Assembly (NCBI GenBank): GCA_902788315.1
Contig: CADAJS010000007.1
Span: 26,459 to 90,458, forward strand
Reading direction: 5' to 3'
Length of the DNA stretch: 64,000 nucleotides
Source of the DNA: an uncultured Bacteroidales bacterium
GTDB lineage: Bacteria; Bacteroidota; Bacteroidia; Bacteroidales; Bacteroidaceae
Position 1 is the stretch's first letter, and every line of letters begins with the position of its first letter. Shown one piece after another: positions 17,150 to 25,631 of this stretch. The position numbers were made by a program, and so were the translations under genes. The notes beneath the pieces are model-generated. The model saw nothing but the letters and a program-made list of their open reading frames with translations, was not told the origin of the DNA and ran no database searches.

Positions 17150-18193
17150 ATGAATGAATACCGATTCCATTTACAGAAATACACTGCCGGAAAAAAGACC
17201 AAACAAACATGTCTCCAATGCGGAAGAAAGCGATGCTTTGTCAGATATGTTGACGAGGAAGGCAAGATAGAGTTTCCCGACTATGTAGGAAGATGCGACC
17301 ATGAGGATTCGTGTGGCTACCATTATACGCCCAAAGACTTCTTCAGGGACAATCCCGATATGAAGATTAACAACTTTGATAATGATAATTGGAGGTGTGT
17401 TCAGACCAATAAAACTGTTACGCCAGCTAAGGTTATGGCAGAACCTATCGCTCCGTCTTTCATCCCTTCCGACACTATGCAAAAGACCCTTTCCCATTAC
17501 GACATCAATCCCTTATACCAGTTCCTATGCAAGACCATTGGCAAAGAAGCTGCCAATAGCCAGTTTGAACGCTATAAAGTGGGAACTTCCAAGAAATGGG
17601 GAGGATCTACCGTCTTCTGGCAGATTGACAAGAGTGGTAACGTCCGAGGTGGAAAGTTGATGGGCTACAATCCAAACGACGGGCACCGTATCAAAGAACC
17701 AATGCCCCAGGTCTGTTGGGTACATTCAGAATTGAAGTTACCAAACTTCAATCTGAAGCAATGCCTTTTCGGGGAACACCTACTTGCCACATCATCTGCC
17801 ACTATTATGCTGGTGGAAAGTGAAAAGACCTGTCTGATAGCATCCCACTTCATGCCAGATTACCTTTGGCTCGCAACTGGTGGTAAAAATGGCTGCTTCA
17901 ATGAGGATGCAATGTTGGCACTTCGTGGCAGGGATGTGATTCTGATGCCAGACCTGGGGGCGACAGAGAAATGGACTAAGAAGTCTGCTATCCTCACCCC
18001 CATCTGTAATAGCGTGACCGTTTCAACTGTCTTGGAACAGATGGCGACTGATGAACAGCGTGAAGCGGGACTTGACATCTCGGACTTCCTTCTGATGCAG
18101 GAAACTAAGCAGATGATTCTCCAGCGAATGATAGAGCGCAATCCTGCATTGCAGATACTCATCGACAAACTGCAACTGGAATTAGTCGAGTAA
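17150..18193 (+). CDS. DUF6371-like zinc-finger/TOPRIM protein, primase-like
   Basis: A 347-residue protein. The N-terminal zinc ribbon has CLQCG (Cys21, Cys24), Cys49 and Cys55, like the CHC2 finger of primases. A later TOPRIM-like core shows the acidic motif MLVESEKT (about residue 222) and VILMPDLGATEKW (about 264). This matches the DUF6371 family of Bacteroidales mobile elements. With DUF3987 it likely forms the replication or priming module of the circular form. Primase activity is inferred from domain layout only. Confidence 0.75.
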   Translation: MNEYRFHLQKYTAGKKTKQTCLQCGRKRCFVRYVDEEGKIEFPDYVGRCDHEDSCGYHYTPKDFFRDNPDMKINNFDNDNWRCVQTNKTVTPAKVMAEPIAPSFIPSDTMQKTLSHYDINPLYQFLCKTIGKEAANSQFERYKVGTSKKWGGSTVFWQIDKSGNVRGGKLMGYNPNDGHRIKEPMPQVCWVHSELKLPNFNLKQCLFGEHLLATSSATIMLVESEKTCLIASHFMPDYLWLATGGKNGCFNEDAMLALRGRDVILMPDLGATEKWTKKSAILTPICNSVTVSTVLEQMATDEQREAGLDISDFLLMQETKQMILQRMIERNPALQILIDKLQLELVE

Positions 18194-18197
18194 CCAA

Positions 18198-18315
18198 GAG
18201 CTTGCTCTATGACTTAAATAAAAGTCCATAACACAATAAGGACTTTTTGCCTGTCAGCAATAAAGTCCCTTTGGGTATCTGGCAAGCACCAGCCCCGACC
18301 GTTACGAGCAAGCTC
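18198..18315. other. candidate origin of transfer (oriT)
   Basis: The 155-bp gap before the relaxase gene holds a long-range perfect inverted repeat, GAGCTTGCTC (18198-18207) and GAGCAAGCTC (18306-18315). Inside it is a hairpin AAAAGTCC/GGACTTTTT (18220-18248) and a second AAAGTCCC near 18262. Nested inverted repeats directly upstream of a MobV relaxase gene are where oriT is expected. The nick site cannot be placed. Confidence 0.5.
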
Positions 18316-18348
18316 AATCAACAACCTTTATAAAAAATCGGAAACATT

Positions 18349-19884
18349 ATGAGAACAGATATCAAACAAGCCATGCACATGGATGCAGCAAAGTCCTTCA
18401 GCACGGCAGAAGCAAACGAGAACGAGCGTCGTTGGAACGAGGAACGGTTTGACCAAAAGAACCAGGATCCAACCAATCACTATGACAAAACCCGGCAGCA
18501 TCTCAACTTTGAGATTGGCCCAGACGGGAAGATTCACCCACTTGGCTATCAAGAGAAATCCTTGAAGGTACGTCTGGAAGAGAGATTGGAGCAACTGGGC
18601 TGGCATAGCTTCAAGGAGGGAAGCAAGAACCAACCGAACATGTGTGCCAAGTTCATCTTCGGTGGGAACCATGACCGTACACTCCAAATGGCATTTGGTG
18701 ACCAGACGGTTTGTACAGACAGAGGTGCTGACAACAGCCACTTGCACCGATGTCCAGAGATTGAACGATGGGCGATGGATGTCTATGACTGGTGCGTACG
18801 TCGCTATGGACGGGAAAACATCATCGGCTTTCAGGTCCACTTGGACGAGACTTCATCACACATCCACGCCTTAATTGTTCCTGTTGGATGTAGAAAGAGT
18901 GGCCGGGAATGCGTCATGTGGTCGGCCAAGTTCGGAAAGAACAAATATGAGTACGGCCAAATCCTGAAGGAAATGCATACGTCCCTATATGAGGAAGTAG
19001 GCAGTAAATACGGACTTGACCGTGGTGATAGCATAGACGGACGGTATGTGCAGCACCTTGGCAAGCGTGACTACATCCGTAAACTCAACAAGGACATACA
19101 CCAGTCGGAGAAAGCTATCAAGGGACTCAAAACTATGCTGACGAATCTACAGGCTCAGATAACAGAGCGGCAGAAGCAACTTGAAGACCTTGAAGGAAAT
19201 TTGCGTAGTGGCAAGATACACCTGCAAGGCTATGAGGACGAGAGAAAAAGCTTGCAGCGTCAGATTGTAGATTTGCATAACAAGGTATATGACAAGATGG
19301 CTGCCATCGGCAGGAAGGAAAGTGAGTTGGCGAAACTGACCAAGGAGGTAGATGCTGTCAGCAGCGTCATCCAGCCGTTCCGCAACCACAAGATTGAGTT
19401 TGACCCGCCAAGGATTACAGAGAAACCGCCGTTGTTCGGTGTCGACAAATGGCTTGACAAACAGAACGACCAGATTGCCAAACGCTTCACGTCTATTGTC
19501 AGAAAGATAGAATCCCTTTACATGCAGGATGCCGAACGTCAAGTGAAGGCCGCACAGAAGAACGTGCTGGCAGACTACCGGGAGTTAAATCAATTGCGTG
19601 GTGACTACGAATCCCTGACGGACAGCAGCCATCAGCAAAATTCCGCATATCGCCAGTTGCTTGATCAGCTGAGCATACCATCCATGCGAGTCCAAGTGTT
19701 GGCTATTGCCGATGCCCTTATTGACGACAGACCAATCCCGTATTCAGGAGGTGGTGGAGGTACGACATCTGATTTGAGATGGGACGGGCGCAACCCAGAT
19801 GAAGAGGAGGATGCCTACCGCAGAAGATGTCTGTTGCAAGCATCGAAGATGATTTCTGGCAATGGCGCAAAAAGGAAGAGATAA
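18349..19884 (+). CDS. MobV-family relaxase (Mob/Pre)
   Basis: A 511-residue relaxase. The N-terminal catalytic domain (about 1-220) contains the metal-binding motif HLDETSSHIHA (His164, Asp166, His171, His173), equivalent to the HxDExxPHxH motif of MobV, with Ser-Ser replacing the usual residue before His. A long coiled coil follows (about 245-340), then a second helical region to about 450 and a Gly-rich linker near the end. It would nick the upstream oriT candidate and lead the strand through a helper conjugation pore. Confidence 0.9.
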   Translation: MRTDIKQAMHMDAAKSFSTAEANENERRWNEERFDQKNQDPTNHYDKTRQHLNFEIGPDGKIHPLGYQEKSLKVRLEERLEQLGWHSFKEGSKNQPNMCAKFIFGGNHDRTLQMAFGDQTVCTDRGADNSHLHRCPEIERWAMDVYDWCVRRYGRENIIGFQVHLDETSSHIHALIVPVGCRKSGRECVMWSAKFGKNKYEYGQILKEMHTSLYEEVGSKYGLDRGDSIDGRYVQHLGKRDYIRKLNKDIHQSEKAIKGLKTMLTNLQAQITERQKQLEDLEGNLRSGKIHLQGYEDERKSLQRQIVDLHNKVYDKMAAIGRKESELAKLTKEVDAVSSVIQPFRNHKIEFDPPRITEKPPLFGVDKWLDKQNDQIAKRFTSIVRKIESLYMQDAERQVKAAQKNVLADYRELNQLRGDYESLTDSSHQQNSAYRQLLDQLSIPSMRVQVLAIADALIDDRPIPYSGGGGGTTSDLRWDGRNPDEEEDAYRRRCLLQASKMISGNGAKRKR

Positions 19885-19940
19885 CTCTCGCATTTTGCTG
19901 CCTTACTGCATCAAACTCCGATTTTCACACAAAAAATCAT

Positions 19941-19990
19941 AAATATTGCAGATTATCGCTCTGTTCTTGCGATGGTCTGCAATATTTTTT
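19941..19990 (+). terminator. rho-independent terminator of the relaxase gene
   Basis: AAATATTGCAGA (19941-19952) pairs perfectly with TCTGCAATATTT (19976-19987); an inner ATCGC/GCGAT pair extends the stem and six T residues follow. It separates the mobilization module from the cargo operon. Confidence 0.8.
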
Positions 19991-19991
19991 A

Positions 19992-19999
19992 TATCTTTG
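19992..19999 (+). promoter_or_regulatory. promoter of the ubiquitin-like/Clp operon
   Basis: TATCTTTG matches the -7 consensus and begins two bases after the T-run of the terminator. The expected -33 region lies inside the terminator stem (CTTG near 19966). Transcription would start near 20006, so the first gene must start at 20043 rather than at an earlier in-frame ATG. Confidence 0.6.
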
Positions 20000-20042
20000 T
20001 GGTCAGAATTTGGCAAACCAAACAAAGAAAAGCCTCCCCAAA

Positions 20043-21044
20043 ATGAATCGTTTCCGTCATAACAAAGTATCTAAGAAGAACAAGAAACCGCACTTATATA
20101 AAACGAAGAGAACCAAGCAAAGGGATTTGTTTGTTCCTTTTACTTTTTCTTCAAATCCGTGTGATTTTGTTCTAACAAATAAAAAAGAAATAGATATACT
20201 ATCCCAATACATATTAGATTACCCCAATATTGAAACCGGAGGCCAATTGTTTGGATATTGGACTTTTGACGGAAAACCTGTTGTCTTATTTGTTTTAGGC
20301 CCAGGTCCGAAAGCGGGTCATTATAACACATTCTTTATGCAAGATATTGATTATCTAAAAAGATGTGCTTCAATGCTAAAGAGTTTGTATGGATTAGATC
20401 ATGTCGGCGAATGGCATTCACACCATCAGTTAGGTCTATCCCATCCAAGCAGTCATGACTCTCACAATATATCTTCCAATATGCGTACCCTAGGTTATAA
20501 GAAATTTCTTCTTTGTATAGCTACTTGCAATTCATCAGAATCATCAATCAATGCCTTTATGTTTGACTCCTGTAAGAATGAATATGAACAAATACCTTGG
20601 GTCATCAAGGACACAGACAGTCCTTACAGGAAGATTATCAAGGATGATTATTTTATCCTTCCAGAAACAAAGCATCCCAACATGGTGAATCTGTTCTGCA
20701 AATCAAGTTCAGCAAATAAGTCCAAAATAGATTATGATAAAACATATTGGCTAGTTCAAAAAGGGAATTCCAAAATTCTCAAATTAATAATAGACACCCT
20801 AAAAGGCAAATTCCCTTCGCACGATTTTATACCGACAATAGACAAGTCTAATGAAGTCCACGTTGAAATATATCAAAATGGTTTCGTTCTTGAAGACATA
20901 CATTTTCCTATGGGGTTTCCAACAATTCCTCCTAACGTTATTGATTCCCATGGACACGACCCTTATATTCATAATAAATGGATATTCAATGGAGATATTC
21001 TAAGTTCATTTTTTTCCTATTACAAGAACCCAAATAAGTATTAG
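20043..21044 (+). CDS. JAMM/JAB metalloprotease, deubiquitinase-like
   Basis: A 333-residue protein opening with a very basic 30-residue tail. The JAMM zinc-protease signature is visible: Glu64 in IETGGQLFG, then GEWHSHH with His125 and His127, followed by Ser136 and Asp139; the spacing between HxH and SxxD is one residue longer than usual. Such proteins cleave ubiquitin-like isopeptide bonds or mature the modifier. The C-terminal region (about 230-333) is an extra alpha/beta domain I do not recognise. First gene of the cargo operon; next gene starts 4 bp after its stop. The start is set by the promoter at 19992. Confidence 0.8.
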   Translation: MNRFRHNKVSKKNKKPHLYKTKRTKQRDLFVPFTFSSNPCDFVLTNKKEIDILSQYILDYPNIETGGQLFGYWTFDGKPVVLFVLGPGPKAGHYNTFFMQDIDYLKRCASMLKSLYGLDHVGEWHSHHQLGLSHPSSHDSHNISSNMRTLGYKKFLLCIATCNSSESSINAFMFDSCKNEYEQIPWVIKDTDSPYRKIIKDDYFILPETKHPNMVNLFCKSSSANKSKIDYDKTYWLVQKGNSKILKLIIDTLKGKFPSHDFIPTIDKSNEVHVEIYQNGFVLEDIHFPMGFPTIPPNVIDSHGHDPYIHNKWIFNGDILSSFFSYYKNPNKY

Positions 21045-21048
21045 AATT

Positions 21049-21477
21049 ATGATGACAGCGAGTAGATTTCATGCAGAAGTTGACGCTCTTCAGTTGTCAC
21101 TGCCTGCTAACATGTTCAAGTTTTGCGATATGGATACAGATCTTCCATATCTGAAGATGGTAGCCATTACAAATAGCAAGAACATGTACACTTTGCGTGT
21201 TGACTTAGACCAATTCCCAGAGTCTATACCCAAAGTTTTTGTTACAAAAATGCTTAAAAGCAAGTTTGGTGATGATTTGGACCATCCGAGTCATGAAATG
21301 CATACACTTGGTAGTGAACATGGCTATACGAGGATTTGCCATTACGGAAATACCTCATGGAAGCCCGATGTTGCCTTAAATAAGGTATATTTAAAATGTC
21401 GAGTGTGGTTAGAAGCATATGAGGCACATCTTGAAACAGGTGATGATATATGTGATTATTTAGGAACCCAAGATTAA
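21049..21477 (+). CDS. E2-like ubiquitin-conjugating fold protein
   Basis: A 142-residue protein of E2 size. It shows the E2-type pattern: a strand YTLRVDLDQFPESIPKVFV, a His-rich turn, then TRICHYGNTSWKP with candidate catalytic Cys97, followed by LNKVYLKCRVWLEAYEAHL matching the final helices. In known bacterial systems the E2 receives an activated ubiquitin-like modifier from E1 and passes it to a target. Position between a JAB gene and an E1 gene supports this. The start may be the first or second ATG (21049 or 21052). Assignment by pattern, no alignment run. Confidence 0.75.
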   Translation: MMTASRFHAEVDALQLSLPANMFKFCDMDTDLPYLKMVAITNSKNMYTLRVDLDQFPESIPKVFVTKMLKSKFGDDLDHPSHEMHTLGSEHGYTRICHYGNTSWKPDVALNKVYLKCRVWLEAYEAHLETGDDICDYLGTQD

Positions 21478-21501
21478 TATTAACATCAAAATTATATAAT
21501 T

Positions 21502-21684
21502 ATGAACGACAATCAGAACAACAATTCTCTTGGTGAGGTATTGAAGAAAATTCGCGGAGGTGACATCCGTCGTCAAATCAGATATGACGAGGAAACTGGT
21601 GATTTCGTGATAGAAGATGCAGGCGCTCCTCTTGAAGAAGGCTCCCAGGATGCTACACGTTTTGCAGAAGAAGGATATGCTTAA
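21502..21684 (+). CDS. 60-aa acidic protein, candidate modifier or adaptor
   Basis: A small polar protein, 24 bp after the E2 gene; its stop overlaps the E1 start, so it is certainly part of the operon. Residues 11-27 are basic and include KKIRGGDIRR; residues 22-40 read like a beta hairpin (RRQIRYDEETGDFVIED); the tail is acidic and ends GYA. It is too short for a beta-grasp fold and does not end in Gly-Gly. It occupies the place where a ubiquitin-like modifier is expected, so it could be a Pup-like tag, a precursor cut after RGG, or an adaptor. All of these are guesses. Confidence 0.65.
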   Translation: MNDNQNNNSLGEVLKKIRGGDIRRQIRYDEETGDFVIEDAGAPLEEGSQDATRFAEEGYA

Positions 21685-22957
21685 TATGACGCACGAGGTA
21701 TACTTAGCCTCTGAGGAGGTGAAAGAATTCCTTAATAGTTCCGAAAAGGAATTATTGGGCTACTCCTATGAATGGGAAGGTGAGAATGTTATACATTTGC
21801 ATTCTCACCCTCTCCAACATTCATTTGGTCTGGCAAAAAGGTGTTTGTTCAAAAGCGAGGCAAAAATTTCCATGTCGGATTTCAACGGAGATGTTAAGTA
21901 TATCGCCACCATCTCCCAAAAGAACAATAAGCTTGATACCAAAGTTTATAAGCTGGATGGTAGCGATGTGGTTGAAATCTCTGCCAAGTTGATTCCAGGC
22001 AAAGATGAGTTGTATTCAAGAAGTAAAGGACTTCTGGAAGTTGAGATTTTATCAAAAAAACATGTGGCTATTGTTGGATTAGGGAGTTTCGGTTCACAAA
22101 TCGCTATCGAATTAGCTAAAGCAGGTGTAGGTGTTTTCTCCCTCTTTGATTTTGACAGAGTAGAGTTACACAATATCGGAAGACACTCTTGTACACTTAA
22201 AGATTTGGGTCGTCTTAAGACGGATGCAATCGAAGAAGCCATTTTAGGCAAAAATCCATATGCACAAGTTAATAAGTATGCTATCAATATTGCTACCCAG
22301 AAAGATGTTTTCTGTGATGTCTCTAAAAATGTTGATTTGGTGATATGTGCAACAGATAACAACGACAGTCGTTTTGTTATTGCATCAGCTTTACACAAAT
22401 ATCAAAGAATTGGAATTTTTGGCCGAGCAATAACAAGAGCTGCGGGTGGTGATGTGTTTCGATATAAGCCTGGTGGACCATGCTATGGCTGCTTAATAGG
22501 AAGTCGAATTATAGACTCTCGTGATGAAGAGGTATCGAGCGAAGAAGCTGGAAGAAGAAGTGGCGCAATCCCCGCTTACGCTTCAGCAGAAGACGTAAAT
22601 GCAATTGTTCAGGTGGGACTGTCTGTTGACATTGAGCCCATCTGCAACCTTATGCTCAAACTCGCACTTCTTGAACTTTCCAAGGGTATGCAGTCTGGAA
22701 TATCTTCTCTCGAAGAAGACCTTAAATATGATGCATATATATGGGCTAATAGACGAGATCATAATTTCTCAAATTGGCATCCATTTTACAAGTCTGGGCC
22801 GAAACAAACAATACTGAAATGGTATGGCATTACTATTCCAAAAGATGAGCATTGTGCCATTTGTTCGGAAATTCCCACGCTTGATACAGGATTAAAATTA
22901 AACCATCCCATGTATGCGGAGTATGCAGATATAGATTTTCATTTAGACGATAATTAA
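21677..22957 (+). CDS. E1-like ThiF/MoeB-family adenylating enzyme
   Basis: A 426-residue protein. The adenylation domain (about 125-330) has the full set of markers: nucleotide loop VGLGSFGSQ, DFDRVELHNIGRHS, GRLKTDA and CATDNND. Zinc cysteines are CYGC (269/272) and CAIC (393/396). Between 272 and 323 there is no Cys, where ThiF- and UBA-type enzymes carry the thioester Cys. The N-terminal part has IHLHSHP (about 40-45) and later SMSD (65-68), resembling a stretched JAB motif. It starts inside the 60-aa gene, and its stop overlaps the Clp gene start. It would adenylate a modifier C-terminus. Confidence 0.85.
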   Translation: MLNMTHEVYLASEEVKEFLNSSEKELLGYSYEWEGENVIHLHSHPLQHSFGLAKRCLFKSEAKISMSDFNGDVKYIATISQKNNKLDTKVYKLDGSDVVEISAKLIPGKDELYSRSKGLLEVEILSKKHVAIVGLGSFGSQIAIELAKAGVGVFSLFDFDRVELHNIGRHSCTLKDLGRLKTDAIEEAILGKNPYAQVNKYAINIATQKDVFCDVSKNVDLVICATDNNDSRFVIASALHKYQRIGIFGRAITRAAGGDVFRYKPGGPCYGCLIGSRIIDSRDEEVSSEEAGRRSGAIPAYASAEDVNAIVQVGLSVDIEPICNLMLKLALLELSKGMQSGISSLEEDLKYDAYIWANRRDHNFSNWHPFYKSGPKQTILKWYGITIPKDEHCAICSEIPTLDTGLKLNHPMYAEYADIDFHLDDN

Positions 22958-25626
22958 TGATGCTACAGCTTAATATCTATACAGAAAAGTCTAAGAGGAG
23001 CATTCTCAAAGCTATTAATATGACTGAAGAATGCCGTTACAAATATTTGGAGCCACAGGTTCTCATGGCAGGTATTGTAAATGAAGGCCGTGACATGCTT
23101 TCATATGTTATGCAATTCTTGCATGTAGACAGAATTGCTTTCTGCAAAAGGATTAATGAGGCCATTTTGGAGATAAATGAAATCTCTGATGAAGCTCCTG
23201 TTTTAGGCGAAAGGACAAGTGATATATTGGGAAAAGCTAAACTCCTCTCTAACGAAAGTGGCTGCGAGCTTATTCCAATTGAATTTCTATTGTTGTCAAT
23301 GATACTTGTACCATCTAAAGTAAAGGATGTGTTCTCGAGTTTTGGTATAGATGAAGAGCAATTAGCTGAAGCCATCTCTTATTATCGAGGTAATAGTGAA
23401 ATAGAAGCTATTGTCCAAACTGAAGATAACAATGGCAATTATCCAAACTTGGAGAAGTATGGACGCAATTTGTGTTCAGATGCTCGTAATGGCATAATTC
23501 ATAAAGCAATCGGAAGAGATGACGAAATAAGAAGAATTATTCATATTTTATCTCGACAGACGAAAAACAATCCTATTCTTGTTGGAGAACCTGGAACAGG
23601 AAAAACCGCAATTGTAGAAGGACTAGCTTATAGAATAATCGAAGGGGATATTCCTCGAGAGTTAAGGGGAATTCAGCTATATTCTTTAAATATCGCTTCA
23701 TTGATTGCCGGCGCGAGTCATATGGGTGAATTTGAGGAAAGATTAAGGGGTGTTATAGATGACTTGATTAGTTCAAATGGTAATGTTCTCCTTTTTATAG
23801 ATGAAATACACCTTCTTATTGGAGAGGGCAGAAGTGGAGGTGCGATGGATGCCGCAAATATATTAAAGCCCGAATTAGCCAGAGGCGTAATAAAGATTAT
23901 AGGAGCAACAACATTTGATGAATACAAAAAGTATATAGAACAAGATAAAGCATTTGAAAGGCGTTTCCAAAAGGTTGAGGTAGAAGAACCAGATATGGAG
24001 TCTGCACTGGCCATATTGCGTGGCATTAGAGTAAGACTGGAAGATTTTCATAGGATACGAATTAAGGACGAGGCGATAAAAGCATCGGTGCAATTGTCTA
24101 TGAGATATATTCAAGATAGATACTTACCGGACAAAGCCATAGATTTATTGGATGAATCAGCTGCTAAGATGAAAATTGCGCGCTCTACATCACCCATGGA
24201 ACTAGATTCTCTTAGAAGGAAAATTACTACTAAAGAGATAGAATGTGAATCTATAAGGCGTGATAACGAATCTAATCCTACAGTGCTTCAACTTCAAGAA
24301 GAAATCGCGAACTTAAAAGAAGAAGAGAATTCCCTTCATGCAAAATGGCAAAGTGAACGTCAGCTTTTGGAAGAGATACAAGACCGCAGGAGCGAAATAG
24401 CACGCTTAAACGAAAATAAGCATCTTGCTGAAAGTCAGGGCGCTGCTACTTCTGTGGTGAATATATCTATGCAAATACGCGAGCTAAATAATGAAATTCA
24501 CCATTTGATGGAGACGTTTCAAGAAAACGTATCTCAGAATTTGCTAAAGCCAGAACTTGATGAAGTTGATGTGATGAATGTCATTACAGAATGGACTGGA
24601 ATACCTGTTTCCAAACTGTCTGAAAACGAAACTCAGAAATTAGCACATATTGAAGAGTATTTGAATCAGACTGTTATTGGGCAAGAGGAAGCAAAAATCT
24701 TGGTTGCAAATGCCATTCGTCGAAACAAGATGGGATTCAGTGATGCCAACAAGCCTATAGGTACATTCTTGTTCTTAGGGACAACTGGAGTTGGCAAAAC
24801 AGAGTTATGTAAAGCCATAAGTGAATTTTTGTTTGATAGTCGTGATGCCCTTATTAGAATTGACATGAGCGAATATCAGCAAGAACATGAGGTTTCTAAA
24901 CTATTTGGCGCTCCTCCGGGCTATATTGGTTTCGAGAATGGTGGCCAATTAACTGAGGCTGTCAGACGGAAGCCATATTCTGTTATATTATTTGATGAAA
25001 TTGAGAAAGCTCATCCCAAGGTTTTTGAAGCCCTCCTTCAAGTTCTTGATGAAGGTAGAATGACCGATGGTAAAGGCCGTACAATTAACTTCAAAAATAC
25101 AATCATCGTGATGACATCTAATCTTGGCCAGCAGATAATATACTCAACATTACAAGGTCGGAGAAATCTGCAAAGAAACAGAATCGGATTCAATGTCAGT
25201 GAGAACCAAAATACTGAAACAGATAATAATCTGGTGACTGAAGATAAAATAGTCAAGGCAAAAAAACTAATTTTAACAGAACTGAAAACCAAAGTAGCTC
25301 CAGAATTCATTAACAGAATTGATGACATTGTTATGTTCCTTCCTCTGTCAAGAGATGAGATCAAAAAAATTGTAATATTGCAAATAAGTTCATTAGCTAA
25401 AAATATGAAGTCACAAGGTATTGATATTCGAGTAACAGACGAAGCAATTGATTTTCTCGTCAATGTTGGCTTCCAACCTGAGTTCGGGGCAAGACCTGTT
25501 AAGCGTGCTATTAATTCATACTTAATTGATGATATGAGTATTAGTATAATCAATGGCGAAATAACCAAAGATATTCCTATTCAAATATCATCTGGACAGA
25601 ATACTCTTAAATTCACTAATATTTAA
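22957..25626 (+). CDS. Clp/Hsp100 double AAA+ unfoldase with ClpP-loop-like IGF
   Basis: An 889-residue Hsp100 ATPase. An N-terminal helical domain (about 1-145, divergent from standard Clp_N) precedes D1 with Walker A GEPGTGKT (about 209) and Walker B LLFIDEIH. A ClpB-like coiled-coil middle domain follows (about 420-530). D2 has Walker A GTTGVGKT (about 608), pore loop GAPPGYIGF and FDEIEKAHP. In D2, near residue 743, RNRIGFN sits where ClpC and ClpA carry their ClpP-docking VGF/IGL loop, which ClpB lacks. It probably unfolds tagged proteins and may feed host ClpP. Start overlaps the E1 stop (TAATG). Confidence 0.9.
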   Translation: MMLQLNIYTEKSKRSILKAINMTEECRYKYLEPQVLMAGIVNEGRDMLSYVMQFLHVDRIAFCKRINEAILEINEISDEAPVLGERTSDILGKAKLLSNESGCELIPIEFLLLSMILVPSKVKDVFSSFGIDEEQLAEAISYYRGNSEIEAIVQTEDNNGNYPNLEKYGRNLCSDARNGIIHKAIGRDDEIRRIIHILSRQTKNNPILVGEPGTGKTAIVEGLAYRIIEGDIPRELRGIQLYSLNIASLIAGASHMGEFEERLRGVIDDLISSNGNVLLFIDEIHLLIGEGRSGGAMDAANILKPELARGVIKIIGATTFDEYKKYIEQDKAFERRFQKVEVEEPDMESALAILRGIRVRLEDFHRIRIKDEAIKASVQLSMRYIQDRYLPDKAIDLLDESAAKMKIARSTSPMELDSLRRKITTKEIECESIRRDNESNPTVLQLQEEIANLKEEENSLHAKWQSERQLLEEIQDRRSEIARLNENKHLAESQGAATSVVNISMQIRELNNEIHHLMETFQENVSQNLLKPELDEVDVMNVITEWTGIPVSKLSENETQKLAHIEEYLNQTVIGQEEAKILVANAIRRNKMGFSDANKPIGTFLFLGTTGVGKTELCKAISEFLFDSRDALIRIDMSEYQQEHEVSKLFGAPPGYIGFENGGQLTEAVRRKPYSVILFDEIEKAHPKVFEALLQVLDEGRMTDGKGRTINFKNTIIVMTSNLGQQIIYSTLQGRRNLQRNRIGFNVSENQNTETDNNLVTEDKIVKAKKLILTELKTKVAPEFINRIDDIVMFLPLSRDEIKKIVILQISSLAKNMKSQGIDIRVTDEAIDFLVNVGFQPEFGARPVKRAINSYLIDDMSISIINGEITKDIPIQISSGQNTLKFTNI

Positions 25627-25631
25627 ATATT

